Origin: an uncultured Bacteroidales bacterium
GTDB taxonomy: Bacteria > Bacteroidota > Bacteroidia > Bacteroidales > UBA932
Length of the DNA: 40,026 nucleotides
Assembly: GCA_905235445.1 (NCBI GenBank)
Contig: CAJOLJ010000022.1
Coordinates: forward strand, 1 to 40,026
Direction of reading: 5' to 3'
This document shows, in pieces, positions 8,931 through 16,218 of the stretch. The notes below the pieces were generated by a model. The model did no database searches. It was not told the origin of the DNA and was given only the letters and a program-made list of their open reading frames with translations. The position numbers and the translations under genes were made by a program. The first letter of the stretch is position 1; every line of letters begins with the position of its first letter.

Positions 8931-9488
8931 CTACTTGATGGAAGAGGCGTACTCCTTTCCAGGTACTACGCAAGGTCCCATCACCTCACCTGTACGTACA
9001 TAATTGAAACCGGGCTCGAAGAGAATGGGCTTGAACTTGCCGAAATCGAGTTTTCCCTTATCGCTGAGAAACTCTTCCCTCACATACGTGTTCTCCACCT
9101 TGCAGATGAGAATGTAGTGACCGTTTTTGTCATAGATGTCCTCCACCGAGCACTCCATGCAGACGGGAGCCTCATCGGGAATGGGAGCGCCCAGCTCACC
9201 CTTCTTCCAGGGGAACACCTCACTCTTGTCCACCTTGCTTCCCGACACAATGCCTACATAGTCAGCCCTGGAAAGGATGGCATCATCGAGAAGGGTAATC
9301 GAGAGTTTTTTCTCGGCACGGATGCCGTCGCAGGTATAGTGGGTCTTGGTGACACTCAGGGTCACCACATCAGAGTCCCCTATCCCGGTCCAGGCCACCT
9401 CGAACCACGAGGGCTTTCCCTGGACCATGGCTCCCACGACCACTATGGGCGTGGGGAAGGATGCATTGAATTTTCCGATATTCTTCAT
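8931..9488 (-). CDS. Flavin reductase family protein (FMN-binding split barrel)
   Basis: A 185-residue cytoplasmic protein. Its N-terminal FPTPIVVVGAMVQGKPSWF matches the start of the flavin reductase/flavoredoxin split-barrel family, which binds FMN and moves electrons between flavin or NAD(P)H and small acceptors. Further support comes from VSVTKTHYTCDGI-like spacing around residues 45-55, ADYVGIVSG near residue 80 and a C-terminal EVMGPCVVPGKEY. The true electron partner cannot be told from sequence. It is transcribed alone, with a TATATTTG box upstream and a probable terminator downstream. Confidence 0.85.
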   Translation of the reverse strand: MKNIGKFNASFPTPIVVVGAMVQGKPSWFEVAWTGIGDSDVVTLSVTKTHYTCDGIRAEKKLSITLLDDAILSRADYVGIVSGSKVDKSEVFPWKKGELGAPIPDEAPVCMECSVEDIYDKNGHYILICKVENTYVREEFLSDKGKLDFGKFKPILFEPGFNYVRTGEVMGPCVVPGKEYASSIK

Positions 9489-9513
9489 TTCAGTTCACTT
9501 TTTGGTTGGTCCA

Positions 9514-9521
9514 CAAATATA
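9514..9521 (-). promoter_or_regulatory. -7 box for the flavin reductase gene
   Basis: The minus strand reads TATATTTG, a match to TAnnTTTG, 25 bases before the ATG at 9488. No clear -33 box. Confidence 0.55.
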
Positions 9522-9628
9522 CTCAATTGCAGGAAACCTTGGTCCCGAAGAAAGTCTGTTTTATTCACGGGGAGTCCCTTTTTCGGCCTTGGAGTCCCAA
9601 AGCAGGGCATACTCAACACTTTATTTTG

Positions 9629-9636
9629 TATTTTTG
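9629..9636 (+). promoter_or_regulatory. -7 box for yicC
   Basis: TATTTTTG matches TAnnTTTG and lies 72 bases before the yicC ATG. No clear -33 box is seen. Confidence 0.5.
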
Positions 9637-9708
9637 TGCCCGGAAACGGGATTGCAGTGACTGACAATCCCGGTCCAAGCTAGACAGACACAATCAAATC
9701 TTCCTTCG

Positions 9709-10608
9709 ATGATTAAATCAATGACCGGTTACGGCAAGGCCGAGGCCCTGCTAGGTGGCGGAAAGCTCACCGTAGAGTTCCGTACCCTGAATTCAAAGAA
9801 TACTGACATCTCTTTCAAGACGTCCCTTCTTCCCAAGGACAAGGAAATGCTCCTTCGCACCAAAGTCGCCGCTGCCCTCCAAAGAGGCACCATCGACTGT
9901 TTCATGACATGGGAGGCCAACGCAGCCGAGAGCGCAAAGAAAGTGAACCTTGAACTTGCGGGTGAGTACTTCAAGGAGCTCAAGGCGCTGCGCAGGGAAA
10001 TATGCTCCCCCTCCACCAGCATCGACACCGATGCCAGGATGGACAATGACCTCCTGTGTGCCATTCTGAGAATTCCGGACGTGGTGGATGCCAAGAAGAC
10101 CGACATCATTGATGACGACAACTGGCCCATCGTTGAAAAGGCCGTGGACGAGGCAATTGCGAAAGTGAACGAGTTCCGCTCCCAGGAGGGCGCCGTCCTG
10201 TACAAGGACGTCACATCCAGGATATCGAACATCCTCGCCCTGTATGACGAGGTCGAGGGCTACGAGGCCGAGAGAATAGTGGCTGTCAAGGAAAGGCTCA
10301 CCAAGAACCTCGAGGAGCTCCAGGCAAAGGTCGACCCCCTGCGCTTCGAGCAGGAGATGATCTACTATCTTGAGAAACTTGACATCAACGAGGAGAAGGT
10401 ACGCCTTCGCCAGCACTGCAAGTACTTCATGGACACGATTGACAACGAACCCTATCCCGGCAAGAAGCTCGGATTCATAATCCAGGAAATCGGTCGTGAA
10501 ATCAATACGACAGGTTCAAAGTCAAATCACGCCGGGATGCAGAAGGCTGTGGTCAAGATGAAGGATGAACTTGAGAAGATGAGGGAACAGTCACTGAACA
10601 TCCTCTAG
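9709..10608 (+). CDS. yicC: YicC family endoribonuclease-type protein
   Basis: A 299-residue cytoplasmic protein of the YicC/YloC family, reported as ribonucleases acting on RNA in E. coli and Bacillus. Both conserved ends are present: MIKSMTGYGKAE at the start and EIGREINTTGSKSNHAGMQ followed by a charged helix (VKMKDELEKMREQSLNIL) at the end. Length is near the usual 290. The ATG at 9709 is the family start, and a TATTTTTG box precedes it. In many bacteria yicC is followed by gmk; here it is followed by its own terminator and a convergent gene, so it appears to be transcribed alone. Confidence 0.95.
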   Translation: MIKSMTGYGKAEALLGGGKLTVEFRTLNSKNTDISFKTSLLPKDKEMLLRTKVAAALQRGTIDCFMTWEANAAESAKKVNLELAGEYFKELKALRREICSPSTSIDTDARMDNDLLCAILRIPDVVDAKKTDIIDDDNWPIVEKAVDEAIAKVNEFRSQEGAVLYKDVTSRISNILALYDEVEGYEAERIVAVKERLTKNLEELQAKVDPLRFEQEMIYYLEKLDINEEKVRLRQHCKYFMDTIDNEPYPGKKLGFIIQEIGREINTTGSKSNHAGMQKAVVKMKDELEKMREQSLNIL

Positions 10609-10678
10609 GGGCGGGAGCATAAGGGGTGGGAAGGCTTGGACATGGACAGTCCTCCTCCAGCCCCCGCCGGAAAGAGTG

Positions 10679-10704
10679 GCCACTCCTCTCCGGGGTGGCT
10701 TTTT
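10679..10704 (+). terminator. Terminator of yicC
   Basis: GCCACTCC (10679-10686) pairs with GGGGTGGC (10692-10699) through one G-U pair and a 5-base loop, then TTTTT (10700-10704). It lies 70 bases after the yicC stop. Confidence 0.75.
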
Positions 10705-10799
10705 CATTTGCCCTTAGTCGGACAAGGGGTCCGGACCTTACAGCCCAAACCCCTTTCATTCATTATAGGAAGATTCGCTCCTTCCGTCAAAGAGCCCCT

Positions 10800-11642
10800 C
10801 TACAGGGCATTATCCTCAAGATAGGTGATCTTCCCGCTATACAGTCCCCAGCATCCGTCCTGGACAATGGGAACACGTTTGCCGTCAAGGTTGGTCACAT
10901 ATTCCATCTTCTCGAGGAAGGTATGGGAGTGACCGCCGACAATGAGGTCTATGCCCCTTGTGGCCTTCGCCAGGTCGGGGTCAGTGAAGGGTTCGCCCTC
11001 ATAACCTATATGGTTGAGGGCAATGACAAGGTCGCAGCGCTGCTCGTTGCGAAGGTAGTCGGCCCATTTCTGGGCGGTCTGGACGTCGTCGAACTTTTCC
11101 ATGTCCTTGGATATGGACCTCTCCACCATCCTCGTCACATCCGTAAGCAGGCTGAAAAGACCGATCCTCAGCCCCGCTTTCTCGACCACTGCGTAGGGCC
11201 TTATGTATTTCCCGACCTCGAACTTCGAGAAATCGTAGTTCGAACAGATCACCGGGCAGTTCAACATGCTCAGGCGTCTTGCCATCTCGTCGAGCCCGTT
11301 GTCGAACTCATGGTTCCCGAGGCATACCACGTCATATTTCATGGCATTGATGGTGGCGATTTCAAGGTCGCCTTCCAGGACAGTGAAGTATGAGGTTCCC
11401 TGTCCGAAGTCACCGGCGTGAAGAAGCAGGACGTTCTCGGGACCTTCGGCTTTTCTCACGGAGTCTATGTACACAGCCCTCTCGATGACTCCTCCCATCC
11501 CTTCATTCTCGACTCCGCCGCGAAGTGGCTCGAAGTGGGAATGGGTATCGTTGTAGTGGATGATGGTGAGTTTTCTTTGCGGTGTGCAGGAGAAGGACAG
11601 AAGAATGGACAGCGCAGCGAGTATGTATAATGACTTTTTCAT
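10800..11642 (-). CDS. 5'-nucleotidase metallophosphatase domain lipoprotein
   Basis: A 280-residue protein with a lipoprotein signal (LLSFSC, Cys19), so it is probably held in the envelope. It carries the metal-binding motifs of the calcineurin-like 5'-nucleotidase domain in order: NDTHSH (residues 31-36), GDFGQG, GNHEFD, and GGHSHT near residue 240. UshA-type enzymes remove phosphate from extracellular nucleotides and related esters. The C-terminal substrate-binding domain of that family is absent here; it is encoded by the gene just upstream, 20 bases away and transcribed first. The pair probably acts together on nucleotides or nucleotide sugars. The exact substrate is unknown. Confidence 0.9.
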   Translation of the reverse strand: MKKSLYILAALSILLSFSCTPQRKLTIIHYNDTHSHFEPLRGGVENEGMGGVIERAVYIDSVRKAEGPENVLLLHAGDFGQGTSYFTVLEGDLEIATINAMKYDVVCLGNHEFDNGLDEMARRLSMLNCPVICSNYDFSKFEVGKYIRPYAVVEKAGLRIGLFSLLTDVTRMVERSISKDMEKFDDVQTAQKWADYLRNEQRCDLVIALNHIGYEGEPFTDPDLAKATRGIDLIVGGHSHTFLEKMEYVTNLDGKRVPIVQDGCWGLYSGKITYLEDNAL

Positions 11643-11662
11643 TGTCTTGCGATTTGAGGGTT

Positions 11663-12559
11663 CTACATTCTGACTGCGGAAAGTTCGCTTCCGTCACTGC
11701 GGAGGATCTTTATCCTGCCGTCGGTCTTGTACTCGATGTTCTTCCCTTCCTTTGTAAGTTCCAGAACATGGGGATAGACAGCATCGAGGATGTACTCGTC
11801 CAGGATGATCTGCTTCCTGGCGTTCCGGGCCATGAAGATATCGTCCCCCCCGGCAAGGAGGAAGGATATGGTGGCTACGCCGTAGACCTTGTTGTCGTCC
11901 AGGGGTTCGCCTCCTATCTCCGCGCTCTCAAGCTTGCCGTCCCTTACCACGAACCTGCCTCCGCCTACGACCTGCCATGAAGTGGCCGCCAGCTGGTCCA
12001 GGACGGCCCTAATGTCCTTCCCGGCGAGTTCAAGGTAGACAATCTTGTTCCTAAAGGGGAACATGGAATAGATGTCATCCTTGAGGACATCGCCCTTGGG
12101 CATGTCGACGCGGATCCCTCCGAAATTGGCGAGCCCGAAATCCACCCTCCTACCGACCTTCTTCGCAGTAAACTCCATGAGAAAGTCGATGTACCAGTCC
12201 CCGAGCGCACACTCCGGATATTCCCTGGGCATGCCCTCGGGGCAGGTGGCTATGACAGTCTTGAGGTCCGCCATGATGGGCTGGGCCTCCAGCAGGATCC
12301 TTGCCACTTCCGGGGTCACTCCCTCGGAGAAGGTCCTGCCGTTGGGGGCGGTGTACACACCATCCTTGTAGGTCCCCATTTTCTGGGCAACGTCATCGGC
12401 TCCGGACGGCTTCACCCCGGTACGGGAGCCATCCACCGAGGACCTTTCCCAGCTGAAGCCCATCTGCACCAAGGTGCAGGAGGATAGGGAAAGGAGGGAG
12501 AGGACGAGGGCAGTCGACCCTAAGGCACTGCTCACCATTTGAGAAAACTTTCTTCCCAT
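11663..12559 (-). CDS. 5'-nucleotidase C-terminal domain lipoprotein
   Basis: A 298-residue protein with a lipoprotein-like signal ending LLSLSSC (Cys28). Residues about 95-270 match the 5'-nucleotidase C-terminal domain, which binds the nucleoside: note LANFGGIRVDMPKGDV and ATISFLLAGGDD. There is no metallophosphatase domain; that is in the following gene (10800-11642). It starts 28 bases after the stop of the ABC permease gene, so it is likely part of the holA-ABC-nucleotidase transcript. An alternative start at residue 8 is possible, but the longer form gives a better signal peptide. Confidence 0.88.
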   Translation of the reverse strand: MGRKFSQMVSSALGSTALVLSLLSLSSCTLVQMGFSWERSSVDGSRTGVKPSGADDVAQKMGTYKDGVYTAPNGRTFSEGVTPEVARILLEAQPIMADLKTVIATCPEGMPREYPECALGDWYIDFLMEFTAKKVGRRVDFGLANFGGIRVDMPKGDVLKDDIYSMFPFRNKIVYLELAGKDIRAVLDQLAATSWQVVGGGRFVVRDGKLESAEIGGEPLDDNKVYGVATISFLLAGGDDIFMARNARKQIILDEYILDAVYPHVLELTKEGKNIEYKTDGRIKILRSDGSELSAVRM

Positions 12560-12587
12560 GAATGCTTGAACGTGTTAATGAAGTGGA

Positions 12588-14006
12588 TTACTTCTGCTTG
12601 AGCCATTTCCACAGGTCCTTCCAGGTGCTCTTCTTTCCGAACATCAGGATGCCCGCCTTGTAAATCTTGGCGGATGCCCAGGCACAGAGGATGAAGGTTG
12701 CGACAAGGAGGGCTATCGACACCGCGATCTGCCACATCGGGACCCCGAACGGAAGTCTTGCGAGCATGACGATAGGGGACGTGAACGGAATCATGGATCC
12801 CCAGAACACTACGGCGCTGTCAGGGTTCTTGAATGCGAAGAACACTATGAAGAAACCTATCATCAGGGGAATGGTCAGGGGCAGTTGCAACTGCTGCGTG
12901 TCCGCCTCATTCTCGACCGCGGATCCGATGGCGGCGAACATGGATGCATACAGCAGGTACCCCAGGATGAAGTAGATTACAAAGCAGAGGAGGATCTGGC
13001 CGTAATTGATGTTCCTGACGGTATTGATGACGGCCGCGAAATCGTTGTCCGCACCTTCGGTGGCAGTGGAATCGGCAGCTGCTGTTATGGCCTGAAGGTC
13101 TATGGTACCGGTGGAAGGCATCATGGAGGGGTCAACCCCGAGGGACTGGGTCACGGCCTGGGTGGGATCCATGCCTTCGGCACTGCCGGTGAGTTCAGCT
13201 ATCCTGTCCTTGCCTACGAAGACCGAGGCCCCCACAAGAAGCACCAGTGTGAGCGCTATCCACAGGAAGAACTGGGTCAGGGCGACAAGGGCGACACCGA
13301 TGATCTTCCCGAACATGAGTTCCGTGGCCTTCACCGATGAAATCAGCACCTCGACAACCCTGGAGGACTTCTCCTCGATGACGCCGGACATGACGGTGGC
13401 GCCGAACAGGGTTATGAACATGTAGATTATCATGCCGAGGACCATGGAAATCACCATGTAGATGGCGCTCATGGAGAGGGACTCGCCCCCTTTCTCGTCA
13501 AGGGTGTACTCCGTCACGTGGACATTGGTCCTGACCTCGTCCATTATTTTCTCAAGGTCCTCTATGCCGTAGGAGTGTATCCTGTAGGCCTCGACCGCAT
13601 CCGTGGCCTTGGAGGAGAGGGATTCGCTGAAGTCCACTCCGAGGGGTTTCCTGGAATATGCCTGTACGGTGACGGTCCTCTTGACGGAATCAAGCGGGGA
13701 TATGACGACAAGGACATCCTTGTCAATCTCCTCGAGACGGCCTTTGAGTTCCTCGGGATCCTGACCCGTGAAGTCCTCGTATGTAGCGCTTTCCGTGTCG
13801 GAGAAGTACGGAAGCACTATGCCGGAATTGTCAACGACGGCCACCTGGTGGCTCTTCTCCTTGGTGCTCATCATGAGCACCGAAGGGATTATGCAAAGGG
13901 CGGCAAATAGGATGGGGACCAGGAAGGTGGTAAGGAGGAAGGATTTCTTCTTCACCCTGGTCGAGTATTCCCGCCCGATAATGACACTTATGATATGAAG
14001 GTTCAT
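12588..14006 (-). CDS. ABC-2 type exporter permease (NatB-like)
   Basis: A 472-residue inner-membrane protein with one N-terminal membrane segment (about residues 20-45), a large external domain (about 45-180) and a C-terminal block of hydrophobic segments from about residue 185. This is the layout of ABC-2 permeases of the NatB/YhaP group. A 60-residue stretch rich in Asp, Thr and Met sits between two of the C-terminal segments (around residues 265-330). The partner ATPase gene is 44 bases upstream. Export substrate is unknown; NatAB in Bacillus exports sodium, but that cannot be transferred safely. Confidence 0.9.
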   Translation of the reverse strand: MNLHIISVIIGREYSTRVKKKSFLLTTFLVPILFAALCIIPSVLMMSTKEKSHQVAVVDNSGIVLPYFSDTESATYEDFTGQDPEELKGRLEEIDKDVLVVISPLDSVKRTVTVQAYSRKPLGVDFSESLSSKATDAVEAYRIHSYGIEDLEKIMDEVRTNVHVTEYTLDEKGGESLSMSAIYMVISMVLGMIIYMFITLFGATVMSGVIEEKSSRVVEVLISSVKATELMFGKIIGVALVALTQFFLWIALTLVLLVGASVFVGKDRIAELTGSAEGMDPTQAVTQSLGVDPSMMPSTGTIDLQAITAAADSTATEGADNDFAAVINTVRNINYGQILLCFVIYFILGYLLYASMFAAIGSAVENEADTQQLQLPLTIPLMIGFFIVFFAFKNPDSAVVFWGSMIPFTSPIVMLARLPFGVPMWQIAVSIALLVATFILCAWASAKIYKAGILMFGKKSTWKDLWKWLKQK

Positions 14007-14050
14007 TTCTAAAGTCTTTTCTTTGTGGGTTCTACATCAACATTTCCCCT

Positions 14051-14971
14051 CTATACGCCCTCGGTCACGAGACGGATGAAGATGTCGTTCATCCTGGGTA
14101 CGAGCTCGCGGAAGGAATTGAGCGATATGCCCTCCTGTCCAAGAACGGCACGGAGGGCCTCATTTGAGGACTTGCCGCTCTCAAGGGAGACTACGGCAGT
14201 GTGGCGGGAGCCGTTGGACTCGTCGGAGAGGACCTTGAAGAGGCCATCTACCGGAGCGATGACCTGCTCCCCGGAAGTGTAGACCACCTCCAGATTGTTG
14301 TTCCCGTAGCGGTGACGGATCTCATCGACACCGCCCGTAATCACGAGGCGGGACTTGTTGATGAGGGCAATCTCGTCGCACAGTTCCTCGACGGACTCCA
14401 TGTTGTGGGTGGAGAGGATGATGGTAGCGCCTTCATCCTTGAGACGGAGGATCTCTTTCCTGATGAGGTCGGCATTCACCGGGTCGAACCCGGAGAAAGG
14501 CTCATCCAGTATCATGAGGGAAGGTTTGTGGACGACCGTGGTTATGAACTGGACCTTCTGGGCCATACCCTTGGAGAGTTCCTGGACTTTCTTTTTCCAC
14601 CAGTCCTGCACCCCGAAGCGGATGAACCACTCCTTGAGGGCCGCCTGGGCGTCACGGGCGCTCATACCCTTGAGCTGGGCCAGGTACATGGCCTGTTCGC
14701 CCACCTCCATCTTGCGGTACAGTCCCCTCTCCTCGGGAAGATAGCCTATCTTCTCGACATCGGCCTGGGTAATGGGGCGACCGTCGAAAAGGACCTCACC
14801 ATCGGAAGGTATGGTAATGCGGTTAATGATTCTGATAAGAGTTGTTTTTCCGGCCCCGTTAGGGCCAAGCAGGCCAAAGATCTTTCCCTTGGGGATGTCT
14901 ACGCTCACCCCGTCAAGGGCGACTTTCTCCCCGAAAGACTTGTGGATATTCCTGCACTCGATTAATCCCAT
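14051..14971 (-). CDS. ABC transporter ATP-binding protein (NatA-like)
   Basis: A 306-residue cytoplasmic ATPase. Walker A is GPNGAGKT (residues 36-43). The signature region is LSKGMAQKVQF, Walker B is LMILDEP, and the switch histidine lies in LSTHNME. The C-terminal 80 residues form the extension (DUF4162-like) found in NatA/YhaQ-type exporters. It is followed at 44 bases by its permease. Upstream, the holA stop is 58 bases away and no -7 box is visible between them, so it is likely co-transcribed with holA. Confidence 0.93.
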   Translation of the reverse strand: MGLIECRNIHKSFGEKVALDGVSVDIPKGKIFGLLGPNGAGKTTLIRIINRITIPSDGEVLFDGRPITQADVEKIGYLPEERGLYRKMEVGEQAMYLAQLKGMSARDAQAALKEWFIRFGVQDWWKKKVQELSKGMAQKVQFITTVVHKPSLMILDEPFSGFDPVNADLIRKEILRLKDEGATIILSTHNMESVEELCDEIALINKSRLVITGGVDEIRHRYGNNNLEVVYTSGEQVIAPVDGLFKVLSDESNGSRHTAVVSLESGKSSNEALRAVLGQEGISLNSFRELVPRMNDIFIRLVTEGV

Positions 14972-15029
14972 TGTATTTATAGTTTATTGATTTTACGGTT
15001 GTTGGGTAATTCCCTTGGGATGACTGCCC

Positions 15030-16076
15030 TTATGAAAGGATCTTCACCACCAGTTCAGTGAGCATGTCCTCGGGGGCCGTCTGCTCCCCGTCACCGCCTT
15101 TTCCGCGGTAGTCATACTCCTCCAACAGGGAAATGATGCGACGGCATTTCTGGATAGGGTAGGCCCTCACGGCAGCATCATATTCCTGGATAAAGTACGG
15201 TGCGCACCCGAGAACAGCCACCTTCTCCTGCACGGTCGGACGCTGATTCTTTTCAAGGAGGGCCTCATACTTGAGGATGCGGTAGAAGTGGGTGAAGAGC
15301 ATGGCCACGGCAGGGGGCATGGCAAACTTGGCAGCCCTCCCCAGACCGGAGGCCACGCGAAGTGCCTTTGCAGAGTCCCGTACCGAAAGGGCCTTGGTCA
15401 GTTCGAATATGGAATATTCCCTACTGACCCCGACGTTTTTCTCTATGTCCTGGACCGTGACCTTGCCGTGACCCTCCGGCAGGTTCTTGAGCAGCTTGTC
15501 CGTCTCGACTTCGATTTTGGACATGTCGGTGCCGGCGTACTCGGCGAGAAGTGCCGCCCCCTCAGGGTCGATGGACAGTCCCCTTCCCTGGAAATACCCC
15601 ATTATCCACTGGGGCATCTCGAAGTCCCGAAGCGGCTGGGACTCCAGGATAAAACCGACCTTGGCAATGTTCTTATACAGGGCACGGCGCTTGTCGGGCC
15701 ACTTGTCCCCCCTGAACAGCAGCACCAGTACCGTGGAATCCAGCGGGTCCTCGCAGTACTTGTACAGCTCCTCGTAGTTTCGCAGGTACTGTGCGTCCTT
15801 CACGACCACCAGTCTCCTGTCGGACATCACCGGATACATCCTGGCCTCGCTTCCTATGTCCTCCACCGTGGTATCCATCCCGTAGAGGATGGACTGGTTG
15901 AAGTCCCTCATTTCATCGGGAAGGGCATTTTGGATTATGGCTGCGGCAGCCTTGTCCGTAAAATATGGCTCAGCCCCCATCAGAAGATAGACGGGTGCCC
16001 ATTTGTCGGTCCGGATGTCCTGCAGCAGGTCGTTGTACTTTCGCTGCGGGTCCTCTGTAGCCTTGGATTTTGCCAT
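15030..16076 (-). CDS. holA: DNA polymerase III subunit delta
   Basis: A 348-residue protein of the clamp-loader delta family, which opens the sliding clamp during loading. Family-typical parts are PVYLLMGAEPYFTDKA near residue 30, the RRLVVVKDAQYL strand near residue 85, the middle domain ending in EYAGTDMSKIEVETDKLL, and the collar domain with SIFELTKALSVRDSAKAL. As in other delta subunits there is no Walker A. A promoter with both boxes lies just upstream. It is the first gene of a run holA, ABC ATPase, ABC permease, nucleotidase C and nucleotidase N with gaps of 20-58 bases. Confidence 0.95.
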   Translation of the reverse strand: MAKSKATEDPQRKYNDLLQDIRTDKWAPVYLLMGAEPYFTDKAAAAIIQNALPDEMRDFNQSILYGMDTTVEDIGSEARMYPVMSDRRLVVVKDAQYLRNYEELYKYCEDPLDSTVLVLLFRGDKWPDKRRALYKNIAKVGFILESQPLRDFEMPQWIMGYFQGRGLSIDPEGAALLAEYAGTDMSKIEVETDKLLKNLPEGHGKVTVQDIEKNVGVSREYSIFELTKALSVRDSAKALRVASGLGRAAKFAMPPAVAMLFTHFYRILKYEALLEKNQRPTVQEKVAVLGCAPYFIQEYDAAVRAYPIQKCRRIISLLEEYDYRGKGGDGEQTAPEDMLTELVVKILS

Positions 16077-16096
16077 GGTAAAAGCGCTCTATCCTG

Positions 16097-16127
16097 CAAA
16101 AATAGGGAATTCGTATGAATGTGGCAA
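16097..16127 (-). promoter_or_regulatory. Promoter of holA
   Basis: On the minus strand TTG (16125-16127), a 20-base spacer and TATTTTTG (16097-16104). The -7 box is 20 bases before the holA ATG, so the leader is short. Confidence 0.6.
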
Positions 16128-16191
16128 TAGGTGTTTTTCAAAGGCGACCGCCACCCCTCCCCGAAAGAGAGATGGCGGCGTTAGGATGAAT

Positions 16192-16210
16192 GCCCCCGGA
16201 TTCCGGGGGC
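16192..16210 (-). terminator. Hairpin after the GH3 gene, probable terminator
   Basis: GCCCCCGG (16192-16199) pairs with CCGGGGGC (16203-16210) around a 3-base loop, 8 bases after the GH3 stop. The following minus-strand bases have no proper T run. A second weaker stem (CCGCCA 16148-16153 with TGGCGG 16173-16178) follows. Confidence 0.45.
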
Positions 16211-16218
16211 GGGAGGAT

